Assembly (NCBI GenBank): GCA_963817435.1
Contig: CAWFNY010000001.1
Span: 930,001 to 994,000, forward strand
DNA length: 64,000 nucleotides
DNA from: JADJOM01 sp963817435
Lineage (GTDB): Bacteria; Gemmatimonadota; Gemmatimonadetes; Gemmatimonadales; GWC2-71-9
Reading direction: 5' to 3'
Translations under genes and position numbers: made by a program
The notes under the pieces: generated by a model
The model's input: only the letters and a program-made list of their open reading frames with translations
What the model was told of the DNA's origin: nothing
The model's database searches: none
In this document: positions 53,369 to 61,148 of the stretch, one piece after another
Layout: the number at the start of each line of letters is the position of its first letter
How positions within the stretch are numbered: the stretch's first letter is position 1

Positions 53369-54343
53369 ATGCCGCGTGCACTGCTCGTTCTCGCGCTTTG
53401 CTCCTTTACACCAGCCGCTCTGCAGCAGCTTCCACCGCCGAATGCCTCACAGGAATTCCTGATGCCCGTTGCGGCCACCGAGTCTCTCCGCGTCACGATC
53501 ACCGGCAGGGGAGAGACCGTCGTCCTCATACCCGGCCTCTTCGGCTCCGCCTTCGGGTTTCGGCATCTCCTCGAGCTGCTGCCGGCAGCGGGGTACCGTG
53601 CCATGGTCATCGAGCCGCTGGGAATCGGCCGCTCCCCCCGTCCGAAACACGCCGACTATTCGCTGACAGCCCAGGCCGACCGCATCGCGGTGGTGCTCAC
53701 GCGCCTGCAGGATGGTCCGGTGATGGTTGTGGCCCACTCGGTGGGTGCCTCCATGGCCCTTCGCCTGGCCTATAGGCATCCCGAGCTGGTGAGCGCGGTT
53801 ATCTCCCTCGACGGCGGGCCCGCAGAGGAGGCCGCCACGCCGGGATTCCGCCGTGCCATGCAATACGCCTCCTGGATCAAGTGGCTGGGTGGCGTCAAGC
53901 GCATCCGTCCCAAGATGCGGAAGGATCTCATCGCGGCCTCGGGCGACCCCTCGTGGATCACCGAGGAGGTGATGGACGGCTACATCGCGGGTGCCGCGGC
54001 GGACCTGGACGGCACGCTCCTCGCATTCATGGCAATGGCCGAGGCTCGCGAACCCGAGCATCTCAAACCGCACCTGGCCGAGATTCGCTGCCCAGTCCGG
54101 CTCGTGCTGGGCACTGCCCCGCATCGGGGCGGCGTGGAGTCCGGACAAGTGGCCATCTTGCGCGACCGACTCCCCAGCTTCGCCATCGACAGCGTGCCCG
54201 GTGCCGGTCAGTACCTCTTCGAGGAACGACCCTCCTCAGTCGTCGCCATCATCGCCTCGATGATGCCTCCAGAATCCACCGCCCTCGGTGGCACCGAACC
54301 CAACCATCAGGACGACACCAAGCTCACCGTGACCCGGCCCTGA
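53369..54343 (+). CDS. Exported alpha/beta hydrolase-fold protein, possibly catalytically impaired
   Basis: The 324-residue protein has a signal peptide (MPRALLVLALCSFTPAALQ), the oxyanion strand VVLIPGLFGSAFGF, and the nucleophile elbow VVAHSVGAS. In the place where most family members have the catalytic His (G-x-G-H), it reads VPGAGQYLFEERP, so the His is replaced by Gln, and the expected acid after the sixth strand is not clear (LVLGTAPHRGG). GGGAGG precedes the ATG. It is the first gene of the plus-strand operon, 81 bases before the GMC gene. Confidence 0.8.
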   Translation: MPRALLVLALCSFTPAALQQLPPPNASQEFLMPVAATESLRVTITGRGETVVLIPGLFGSAFGFRHLLELLPAAGYRAMVIEPLGIGRSPRPKHADYSLTAQADRIAVVLTRLQDGPVMVVAHSVGASMALRLAYRHPELVSAVISLDGGPAEEAATPGFRRAMQYASWIKWLGGVKRIRPKMRKDLIAASGDPSWITEEVMDGYIAGAAADLDGTLLAFMAMAEAREPEHLKPHLAEIRCPVRLVLGTAPHRGGVESGQVAILRDRLPSFAIDSVPGAGQYLFEERPSSVVAIIASMMPPESTALGGTEPNHQDDTKLTVTRP

Positions 54344-54424
54344 GTCGCCAGGTCACACTCGGCAGCATCAGCAGGCAACGGCCCGGTTGGAGATTGACCC
54401 CGGACTTCAACCGGAGCCGTCGGC

Positions 54425-56032
54425 ATGAACGCAACAGGATGGGACTCGAGTGACGAATGGTACGACGCCATCATCATCGGCAGCGGGTTTGGCGGGGCGA
54501 TGGCGGCGCAGGTCATGGTGGAGGCGGGCTGGTCGGTTCTGATGCTGGAACGCGGCGATTGGGTGGCGCGGGGCGCGGAAAACTGGTTACCCGATGGCGT
54601 CGGTCCGCTCACGCCGCACTACTCCACCGAATCGCCCTACCGGGTGGCGGATGACGCGGGAATGACCACGGCTGGTGCGTTCCACTGTGTCGGTGGGCCG
54701 TCGGTGTTCTACGGTGGTGTGGCCTTCCGTTTCCGCGCCGAGGACTTCGAGCACAATCCCGAGATCGCCGGCAACTCAGGCGCGCAGTGGCCATGGAACT
54801 ACGCGGAGATCGAGCCCTACTATGCCGAGGCCGAGCGGATTCTGGGCGTCACGGGGGAGTCGGGGATCGATCCGACCGAACCGGAGCGGAGCACAGCGTA
54901 TACCCAGATACCAGGCGAGCTGGCGCCGATCTCCCGCCGGATCGAGCGCGCCGCGCGCGACCTGGGCTGCCACCCGTTCCGGCTTCCGTTGGCGATCAAT
55001 CACACCGCATGTCCTGAGCGCAGCGCCTGTGTCGGCTGCGGTACGTGTGACGGATTCGCCTGTGCAGTGGGCGCCAAGAACGATCTCGCAACCGTGGTGG
55101 TACGGCCGCTGCTGGGCCGGGGACTCAAGCTCCGCACAAACGCGGTCGCTACCCGCCTCACCACACTCGCCGGCAGGGTAACCGCGGTCGAAGCGATCGA
55201 CCGGAAGTCAGGGTGCAGCACCACCTATCGCGCGCACACCATCGTACTCGCCGCTGGGGCACTCGCGTCACCTCACCTGCTTCTCGCGTCCGGCATGCAG
55301 CGGCTCAATCCCGGCGGCCACGTCGTCGGCCGCTATCTGATGCGACACTACAACGAGATCGTCTTCGGGATTTTCCCCCAGCAACCCAATCCCGGCGGCG
55401 GATTCCACAAGCAGCTCGCGATCCACGACTTCTACTTCGGGCACAGCTCCGTGTCCGGCCCCCGCGGCAAGCTGGGCGGCATTCAGCAGCTGGCAACCCC
55501 TCCCGCCGGCCTGGTGCGGGCGCAGCTCCCCCAGCCGCTGGGTGCCTTCCTGGCGCCGTGGGTGGATCACCTGACCGGACTCCTGGTGATCGCCGAGGAT
55601 CAGCCGCAGTACGAGAACCGGGTCGCGATCGACAACTCGGCCGTCGATCGGTACGGCCTGCCGGGACTCGTCGTGAGTCACCGCTACAGCGTGCGCGACC
55701 GGGCGGCGGGCAGGGCACTCACAAACCGGGCTCACGCCATTCTCCGCCGCGCAGGTGCCTGGGCCTTCTACCGCCACCGGATCGGCACCTTCTCCCACGC
55801 TCTGGGCACCGTGCGCATGGGAGCCGACCCCCGCACCTCGGCGCTGGACGGCGACGGCCGTTTCCGCGGGCTGGAGAACCTATATGTGATGGATGGCAGC
55901 GCCATGCCCACCTCCGCGGGGGTGAACCCCAGTCTCACCATCGCTGCCAACGCCCTGCGCGCCGCCCATCGCCTGGTGGCTCGCTCCCCCCAAGATCTGG
56001 AGTCTCGCCATCATGTCGCGCTCCATGCTTAA
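54425..56032 (+). CDS. GMC-family FAD oxidoreductase
   Basis: The 535-residue flavoenzyme begins with the FAD-binding fold DAIIIGSGFGGAMAAQVMVEAGWSVLMLERG, has a Cys-rich middle (CPERSACVGCGTCDGFACAVGAKNDLATV) usual in the bacterial branch, and ends with the GMC C-terminal GTVRMGADPRTSALDGDGRFRGLENLYVMDGSAMPTSAGVNPSLTIAANALRAAHRL, in which His and Asn do catalysis. Substrates of relatives are alcohols, sugars and sterols. It overlaps the next gene by 20 bases. Confidence 0.9.
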   Translation: MNATGWDSSDEWYDAIIIGSGFGGAMAAQVMVEAGWSVLMLERGDWVARGAENWLPDGVGPLTPHYSTESPYRVADDAGMTTAGAFHCVGGPSVFYGGVAFRFRAEDFEHNPEIAGNSGAQWPWNYAEIEPYYAEAERILGVTGESGIDPTEPERSTAYTQIPGELAPISRRIERAARDLGCHPFRLPLAINHTACPERSACVGCGTCDGFACAVGAKNDLATVVVRPLLGRGLKLRTNAVATRLTTLAGRVTAVEAIDRKSGCSTTYRAHTIVLAAGALASPHLLLASGMQRLNPGGHVVGRYLMRHYNEIVFGIFPQQPNPGGGFHKQLAIHDFYFGHSSVSGPRGKLGGIQQLATPPAGLVRAQLPQPLGAFLAPWVDHLTGLLVIAEDQPQYENRVAIDNSAVDRYGLPGLVVSHRYSVRDRAAGRALTNRAHAILRRAGAWAFYRHRIGTFSHALGTVRMGADPRTSALDGDGRFRGLENLYVMDGSAMPTSAGVNPSLTIAANALRAAHRLVARSPQDLESRHHVALHA

Positions 56033-56999
56033 CCTGGCCCTTCTCGGCTGCGGTGGGATCGCGCGGAGACATGGCCGGACCCTGGCCCGCTTCGGAACAG
56101 AGGTCCGCTGCTTCTACGCCAGCCGCGATCCGGGACGCGCGGCGGAGTTCTCCCGTCGCCTCGGCGGCGCGGGATCGTTCGGATCATATGCCGCGGCACT
56201 CGCGGACGATGGAATCGATGCCGTGTTGGTCGCGACGCCGCCCGATTCCCATCTCGACCTCGCCCTCAGGGCGCTGGCGCAGGGCAAGGATGTGATCCTG
56301 GAGAAACCCGCGCTGCTCCGGTCGCAGGACTACACGGTGCTGCGGGCGGCCGAAGCTTCCAGCCGCCGGCGGGTGCTAGTCGCGGAGAACTACTGCTACA
56401 AGCCGATCGCTCGAGCGCTGCGTGGTATCGTCGCCTCCGGGTCGCTCGGCGAGATCCGCTTCCTCCATCTCGACGCGGTGAAGTACCAGCCTGTGGCCGG
56501 CTGGCGTGCTGATCCGGTCGCTGCGGGTGGCGGTGCGCTCTTCGAAGGGGGGGTGCACTGGATCGACCTGCTGGCCAACCTCGGACTGCACATCGAGACG
56601 GTGCATGGCTTCCGCCCGGGGGACTGGCAGGGCGCCGAACGCAGCATGCTCGTGGTGGCGGAGTATGAGGAGGGCGCAGTCGGCACACTCGCCCACTCCT
56701 GGGAGGTGCGCACTCCGCTCCGAGGGCTGCGCATCTCACGGATCTACGGCACCCGCGGCTCGGTGGCATTCGAATCCAACGGCCTCTTCGTGCGGGTGAG
56801 CGGCGCTCGCCCCCGCCTGCTCTTCCCCGGACTCCGCGACATCAGCGGCTATCACGCGATGTTCCGCGACTTCCTCACCGCCCTGCGCACTGGCAGCGAG
56901 CCTCTCATGTCCCTCGCGCGCGCGCAGCGCGGCCTCGAATTGATCGAAGCCGCCTACCGTACCGTGCCCTCCACTCCCGAGCTGGAGACCATTCCATGA
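56013..56999 (+). CDS. Gfo/Idh/MocA-family NAD(P) oxidoreductase
   Basis: The 328-residue enzyme starts with the dinucleotide fold LALLGCGGIARRHGRTLARF, has the cofactor lysine in DVILEKPALL, and a C-terminal alpha/beta domain with GGALFEGGVHWIDLLANLG, whose His is a usual substrate-site residue. Family members oxidise or isomerise sugars and cyclitols. With GMC and Gfo enzymes side by side, stepwise oxidation of a sugar-like compound is suggested. Its stop overlaps the next start (ATGA). Confidence 0.9.
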   Translation: MSRSMLNLALLGCGGIARRHGRTLARFGTEVRCFYASRDPGRAAEFSRRLGGAGSFGSYAAALADDGIDAVLVATPPDSHLDLALRALAQGKDVILEKPALLRSQDYTVLRAAEASSRRRVLVAENYCYKPIARALRGIVASGSLGEIRFLHLDAVKYQPVAGWRADPVAAGGGALFEGGVHWIDLLANLGLHIETVHGFRPGDWQGAERSMLVVAEYEEGAVGTLAHSWEVRTPLRGLRISRIYGTRGSVAFESNGLFVRVSGARPRLLFPGLRDISGYHAMFRDFLTALRTGSEPLMSLARAQRGLELIEAAYRTVPSTPELETIP

Positions 57000-57799
57000 C
57001 CGCACTTCTCAGCGCCTGTATCGGCCTGCTCGCCGGCATGCACGCCGCCACCTGGGGGATGTACAAGGACGCGCCGCACGAAGGCTTCTCCCGCTGGAAG
57101 TATGCGCGGAGTCCGCTGCTCGCGACCCTTCTCGCGGCCGTCGTTTCCGCGGTCTCCGCGCTCGATCCGCGCCGGCCCGGGGATCTGGTGCTGCTCTTCG
57201 GCGTGACCTATGTGCTCGAGCGCGCGCTCGCCGAGATCTACAAGACGTTTCTGCGCCAGGAGGACCAGAGCAAGTACTTCATTCCCATGCAGCTCCACGT
57301 GCTCGGGAAGGTGGTCGAGAGCCGAGGCGCGAGACTGACGGCGGGGCTGCTCTATGCGGCGGGTCTCGTCGGGATGGTGCTGGCGGTCGAGGACCTTGAT
57401 CGGAACCTGCCGGGGCCGCACTCGGTCGGCCTGGTCATGCTGGTCGGCGGTATAGGGGGCTGGATCAGCGCGTGCGGCGGTGCCTGGAAGGATGCGCCCT
57501 CGGAGGGGTTTCAGACGTTGAAATTCTTCCGAAGCCCTGCCCTCGCTTCCCTCTTCGCCCTCGGGCTCGCCGGGGTGACCCAGAGCCTGCTGCTGGTCAC
57601 GCTGGCTGCTACCGGATACACGATCGCTACGACCGAGACCTACAAGACCTTCTTCTTTCCTTCGAAGCCTCGGGGAAAGTTCGCCGGGATGCCGATCCGG
57701 TTTCCCGAGATGTTGCAGCAGCGGCGACGGTTCGTGCCGCTCTATGTCGCGATCTGGGCGGGAGTCCTGACCGCGATTGCGGGGGCGGCCCGTGGCTGA
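56996..57799 (+). CDS. Membrane protein with internal duplication, unknown function
   Basis: The 267-residue protein has about six membrane helices in two halves of similar sequence. The first half contains WGMYKDAPHEGFSRWKYARSPLLA and EIYKTFLR, the second GGAWKDAPSEGFQTLKFFRSPALA and ETYKTFFF, so each half has the signature K-D-A-P-x-E-G-F-x-x-x-K-x-x-R-S-P-x-L-A and E-x-Y-K-T-F. I do not recognise the family. The conserved charged residues in a membrane protein suggest a binding site or catalytic role. It starts inside the previous stop. Confidence 0.7.
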   Translation: MTALLSACIGLLAGMHAATWGMYKDAPHEGFSRWKYARSPLLATLLAAVVSAVSALDPRRPGDLVLLFGVTYVLERALAEIYKTFLRQEDQSKYFIPMQLHVLGKVVESRGARLTAGLLYAAGLVGMVLAVEDLDRNLPGPHSVGLVMLVGGIGGWISACGGAWKDAPSEGFQTLKFFRSPALASLFALGLAGVTQSLLLVTLAATGYTIATTETYKTFFFPSKPRGKFAGMPIRFPEMLQQRRRFVPLYVAIWAGVLTAIAGAARG

Positions 57800-58445
57800 G
57801 ACCCTGCTTCGCCGGCGCTTCGGCGGCCGGACATGGGATGGCATCCTGCGTGGCAACGCCGTCATCGCGTTGGCCTCGATCGGCCTCATCCTCTGGCTGC
57901 CAGGCCTCACTACTCTGGTGGTCTTCGCGCTACTCACGCTCGGCTGCCACGGCCCCCTCTCGCCCTTCCTCCCCGCGACCTACGAGCCGATACTCATGCT
58001 GTACGGCCAGCTCTACCCCCCGCTGCTGATCGCCGTGCTCGGCGCGTTCACAAGTGCCGCGGCCGAGTATCTGAACTACCATCTCTACCGGGCGCTGCTG
58101 AACTGCGACTCGGTGGACCGGGTGCTGCGGAGCAAGTCCACGAGGCCTGTCACGGCCCTCTTCGACCGGCAGCCATTCCTGGCGATCTGGATTTGCGCCT
58201 GGTCGCCCCTGCCGGACTGGGCAGCACGGATCCTCGCCTCGCATTCCCGCTATTCTGTCCCCCGATACCTCGCGGCGTTCGTACTCGGCCGGATTCCGAA
58301 ATTCTGGCTCCTCGCCGAGGTCGGGCTGCACTGGATGCCGAGTGGCACGACCATGCTCGCCGTCGCGGCCACATCGGCTGGCGCCACGCTTCTCGGTCTG
58401 AGTCGGCGTCAACGCGCCGTGCCTGCGGCGGCGGCGAGGGCATGA
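57792..58445 (+). CDS. VTT/DedA-like membrane protein
   Basis: Starting with GTG 57792, which overlaps the previous stop by eight bases, the 217-residue protein has several membrane helices, a small-residue region AAAEYLNYHLYRALL and the later SRYSVPRYLAAFVLGRIPKFWLLAEVG. These resemble the VTT (SNARE-associated, DedA) domain, which acts in lipid scrambling or undecaprenyl phosphate recycling. Assignment is from general pattern and is moderate. It ends the five-gene operon. Confidence 0.6.
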   Translation: MAETLLRRRFGGRTWDGILRGNAVIALASIGLILWLPGLTTLVVFALLTLGCHGPLSPFLPATYEPILMLYGQLYPPLLIAVLGAFTSAAAEYLNYHLYRALLNCDSVDRVLRSKSTRPVTALFDRQPFLAIWICAWSPLPDWAARILASHSRYSVPRYLAAFVLGRIPKFWLLAEVGLHWMPSGTTMLAVAATSAGATLLGLSRRQRAVPAAAARA

Positions 58446-58611
58446 CCACTGCCCTCCCTCCGCGTGCCCTTCCAGATCGCTGCCTGCGCGGAGTTGCAGA
58501 CCGAATTCCGTCAGCACGATCTCGGTCACCGCTCCCAGGTCGAATACCCGGAGACCGCGTGAGGCGGGGGACTTTCTGAAGCCGCTGGCGTTCGATAGTT
58601 TGCAGGCCAGA

Positions 58612-58698
58612 GGCGTGGTGGCCGAGTGGTTTAAGGCAGCGGTCTTGAAAACCGCCGAACCCGAAAGGGTTCCGTGAGTTCGAATCTCACCCACGCCG
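58612..58698 (+). tRNA. tRNA-Ser (UGA)
   Basis: The 87-base gene has acceptor GGCGTGG pairing with CCACGCC, the D-arm GGCCGAGTGGTTTAAGGC, an anticodon stem-loop GCGGTCTTGAAAACCGC with anticodon TGA, a long variable arm CCGAACCCGAAAGGGTTCCG, and T-arm AGTTCGAATCT. The discriminator is G as expected for serine. No CCA is encoded. Confidence 0.97.
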
Positions 58699-58727
58699 TA
58701 TCGTGAGGCTCAAGTTCGCCGGGGCTC

Positions 58728-58756
58728 TTGACGAGAATAGGACAGATCGGTACTGT
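58728..58756 (+). promoter_or_regulatory. Candidate promoter of the metB leader
   Basis: TTGACG (58728-58733, five of six -35 matches) is followed after 17 bases by TACTGT (58751-58756, four of six -10 matches). Transcription would start at about 58763, leaving a leader of about 166 bases before metB that carries the aptamer-like element, a terminator and a short ORF. Confidence 0.55.
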
Positions 58757-58776
58757 TGCAGTCACAATTGATGGTT

Positions 58777-58824
58777 CGTGGTCATTTGCCGCCTATTGCA
58801 GCCACGTTAAACAAGTGCTAAAAC
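58777..58824 (+). promoter_or_regulatory. Candidate SAM-II/SAM-V-like riboswitch in the metB leader
   Basis: A stem CGTGGT (58777-58782) with GCCACG (58801-58806) closes the 18-base loop CATTTGCCGCCTATTGCA, followed by the tail TTAAACAAGTGCTAAAAC (58807-58824). The order stem, ATTT, TATTGCA, stem, then TAAA and GCTAAAA matches the SAM-II pseudoknot core as I recall it, and loop GCA (58798-58800) can pair with tail TGC (58816-58818). The gene below is in the methionine pathway. This is by eye against a remembered consensus, not a covariance-model hit. Confidence 0.6.
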
Positions 58825-58830
58825 GCGACG

Positions 58831-58862
58831 CCTGGCGGCTATTCCCGTCAGGTCTTTTTTTT
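58831..58862 (+). terminator. Intrinsic terminator between the metB promoter and metB
   Basis: CCTGGCGG (58831-58838) pairs with CCGTCAGG (58845-58852) over eight pairs including one G-T, with a six-base loop, and is followed by T-C-T8 (58853-58862). It lies right after the aptamer-like element and before metB, so it fits transcriptional attenuation. It could also simply end the tRNA-Ser transcript. Confidence 0.75.
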
Positions 58863-58878
58863 GCTCAGGAGCCACATC

Positions 58879-58932
58879 ATGCCCCGCAACGCCGCCTGTC
58901 CCCGTCTCATCGCAGTGCCGGTCGCCCGATGA
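58879..58932 (+). CDS. 17-residue upstream ORF coupled to metB
   Basis: AGGAG (58867-58871) lies seven bases before ATG 58879, which opens the frame MPRNAACPRLIAVPVAR and ends in TGA overlapping the metB start (ATGA). The metB ATG has no ribosome-binding site of its own, so ribosomes may reach it through this ORF. No run of Met or Cys codons typical of attenuator peptides is present. It may be a coupling leader rather than a functional peptide. Confidence 0.5.
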   Translation: MPRNAACPRLIAVPVAR

Positions 58933-60116
58933 GCCAGTCCGAGACCCGTCCCGAAACCCGCGCGGTGCGTGCCGGCGTGGCGACCGATCGCAATCACGGT
59001 GCGGTCATCCCGCCGATCTATCTCTCGTCCACGTTTGCCTTCAGCGGCTTTCGGGATAAGCGGCCCTACGACTACACCCGGACCGCGAACCCAACCCGGG
59101 ACACCCTGGGATCGGCACTCGCCGAACTCGAAGAGGGCGCTGGCGCCGTGGTCACCTCGACCGGACTCTCGGCGGTACTCCTGGTGCTGCAGCTCCTCAA
59201 GCCGGGTGACCGGCTCGTCGCTCCGCATGACTGCTACGGTGGGACTCGGCGCCAGCTCGATACCCTCGCGGGCCGCGGCCACTTCGAGGTCGAGTATATC
59301 GACCAGAGTGACGCGGAGGCCCTCACCGCCGCATTGTCCAGGCCGGCCCGCATGCTGTGGGTCGAGACGCCCAGCAATCCGCTGCTCCGAATCACCGACC
59401 TCCACCTGGCCGCGTCGCTGGCGCGGAAGGCCGGGGCACTACTCGTGGTCGACAACACCTTTCTCTCTCCCGCGCTCCAGCGCCCTCTCACCCTCGGCGC
59501 CGATGTCGTGGTCCACTCCACCACCAAGTACCTCAACGGCCACAGCGATGTAGTCGGCGGCGCCGTCATCGCGCGGGAGCCTGCGCTGGCGGAGGAGCTC
59601 GCCTGGTGGGCAAACGTCATCGGAGTCACCGGCGCGCCGTTCGACAGTTACCTGACCCTCCGCGGCATCCGCACCCTGCACCCGCGGATGCGCTCGCACC
59701 TGGAGAACGCCGCCGCCGTGGCGGAGCTGCTGGCCTCCCATCCGGCAGTGGCGAAGGTGAACTATCCCGGCCTCCCCGATCATCCGGGCCACGCCATCGC
59801 CGCCCGGCAGCAGGCCGGCTATGGTGCGATGGTCAGCTTCGAGCTCGAGGGGGGCGAGGCCTCGGTTCCCGCGTTCCTCGACGGGCTGACCTGCTTTACG
59901 CTCGCAGAATCGCTCGGAGGAGTGGAGTCGCTGATCGCGCACCCGTCCTCGATGACGCATGCGTCGATGACGCCGGAGCAGCGCACCGCGGCCGGGATCA
60001 CTGAGGGGCTCCTGCGGCTTTCAGTTGGTATCGAAGCAACGGAGGATCTGCTGGAGGATCTGAACCGCGCACTCGCCCGAGTGTCCGAACTCGCGACGGT
60101 CGAGGTCAGCGCCTGA
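58929..60116 (+). CDS. metB: Cystathionine gamma-synthase-type Cys/Met PLP enzyme
   Basis: The 395-residue enzyme joins an activated homoserine with cysteine or sulfide on the way to methionine. It shows STFAFSGFRDKRPYDYTRTANPTRD, TSTGLSAVLLVLQLL, DNTFLSPALQRPL and the PLP lysine in VVHSTTKYLNGHSDVVGG. Cystathionine gamma-synthase is the best guess; O-acetylhomoserine sulfhydrylase or a lyase of the same family cannot be excluded. The start at 58929 is set by homology, with the leader ORF overlapping it. It is preceded by the regulatory leader described above. Confidence 0.88.
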   Translation: MSQSETRPETRAVRAGVATDRNHGAVIPPIYLSSTFAFSGFRDKRPYDYTRTANPTRDTLGSALAELEEGAGAVVTSTGLSAVLLVLQLLKPGDRLVAPHDCYGGTRRQLDTLAGRGHFEVEYIDQSDAEALTAALSRPARMLWVETPSNPLLRITDLHLAASLARKAGALLVVDNTFLSPALQRPLTLGADVVVHSTTKYLNGHSDVVGGAVIAREPALAEELAWWANVIGVTGAPFDSYLTLRGIRTLHPRMRSHLENAAAVAELLASHPAVAKVNYPGLPDHPGHAIAARQQAGYGAMVSFELEGGEASVPAFLDGLTCFTLAESLGGVESLIAHPSSMTHASMTPEQRTAAGITEGLLRLSVGIEATEDLLEDLNRALARVSELATVEVSA

Positions 60117-60124
60117 GCAGCTGT

Positions 60125-60159
60125 GGCGGGGGCGGCCACTCGTCCGCCCGCTCCCCGCC
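60125..60159. terminator. GC-rich hairpin between convergent genes
   Basis: GGCGGGGGCGG (60125-60135) pairs with CCGCCCGC-CCCCGCC (60144-60159) apart from one bulged T. It lies between the metB stop at 60116 and the convergent stop at 60162, so it probably ends both transcripts. No T-tract. Confidence 0.45.
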
Positions 60160-60161
60160 CC

Positions 60162-61148
60162 TCAGTTGGTGGTGACTGGTCCCATCCGGACCACTTCGAA
60201 GTCGCTTCCCTGCACCCGCTTCAGGGTGTTCAGTTCCGCGTCGTTCCAGCGGGCGTCGGGTGCGCCCGAGAGAAACCAGTTGCCGCCGTTGTCCGCGACG
60301 AACATCCCGTAGGTCTTGAGCGCGGTAAGCACGACCTGCGCACTGGGCGGATAGGACGAGATATCGAAGCTCGCCTTGAGCCGCACCCGCATCCCCATCG
60401 GAGGTCGTGCGCTGCTGGTGTCGCTGCTGGCGAAGTGCCGAGCGGGAGGTACGTACGCTCGGCGCGAGCGCTGAACCGTGAACCGGAGTGCGTGACGGAT
60501 CACGCCCTGCTCGACGACCTCATCGTACCGCACCAGGCCGGGAAAAATCGGGAGTCCCGCGGCGTCGGCAGAGGTCCAGCCGGCGGGACGGAGTGCGTTG
60601 CTGCCGAGATTGAAAACCGCACCGGAACCCGCGTGCCAGCCCTGCCCCTGCGGATAGCTGCTGTAGAGCTCATAGAGGATCCAGCGATCCCGGTCGAGAA
60701 CCAGCACGTGACGATCGCCGCTGCTCGACGCCCCGCCTTCGATGGGCGCCCCGGAAGGGATGGGATACGGGCCGGGATCGCTTTCGCCGCTGTAGTCAAA
60801 CGAGACCGGCACCGGGGTGGTGGTGCTGTCGACCACGACATACGGGATCCCGAACGGTCCGCCCCCGTAATCCGCGCCGAAATCGGGATGCAGCGAGCCG
60901 GTGAGTCCGATGCTGGCGATGAGCGTGGCGGAATTCGGATCGACCGCCGCCGTATCCACTGGGAGATTCCAGGGATTGTTTGCGGGAAATGGCAGCCGGC
61001 CCTCGAGACTCGCGCCGGGGCCGAGGCCGGGACCAACCCCGCCACCTCCGCTTCCTCCACCGCCCCCCGGATCGGTCGGGCTGGACGTGCCTCCGGCGCA
61101 GGCACAAACCAGCGCAGAGGCCAGAAACAGCGGGCGACAGCGGGTCAT
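60162..61148 (-). CDS. Secreted lipoprotein of a widespread uncharacterised family
   Basis: The 328-residue protein has a lipoprotein-type signal (LASALVCACAGG), a Gly-rich linker, and a large domain: PFPANNPWNLPVDTAAVDPNSATLIASIG, GGGPFGIPYVVVDS, DPGPYPIPSGAPIEGG, GDRHVLVLDRDRWILYELY, GAVFNLGSNALRPAGWTSADAAGLPIFPGLVRYDE and GMFVADNGGNWFLSGAPDARWND. I recognise this pattern from exported proteins in several phyla that have no assigned function. Conserved Asp, His and Asn residues suggest a catalytic or sugar-binding site. Confidence 0.7.
   Translation of the reverse strand: MTRCRPLFLASALVCACAGGTSSPTDPGGGGGSGGGGVGPGLGPGASLEGRLPFPANNPWNLPVDTAAVDPNSATLIASIGLTGSLHPDFGADYGGGPFGIPYVVVDSTTTPVPVSFDYSGESDPGPYPIPSGAPIEGGASSSGDRHVLVLDRDRWILYELYSSYPQGQGWHAGSGAVFNLGSNALRPAGWTSADAAGLPIFPGLVRYDEVVEQGVIRHALRFTVQRSRRAYVPPARHFASSDTSSARPPMGMRVRLKASFDISSYPPSAQVVLTALKTYGMFVADNGGNWFLSGAPDARWNDAELNTLKRVQGSDFEVVRMGPVTTN

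Noticed and set aside
58442..58579. 46-codon ORF starting at an ATGA overlap with the VTT stop
   Set aside because: No ribosome-binding site, no motif and biased residues; coupling overlap alone was not enough.
57930..58694. A 254-residue minus-strand ORF (MGEIRTHGTLSGSAV...)
   Set aside because: It runs through the antisense of tRNA-Ser and of the VTT gene, a common spurious pattern, and has no domain signal.
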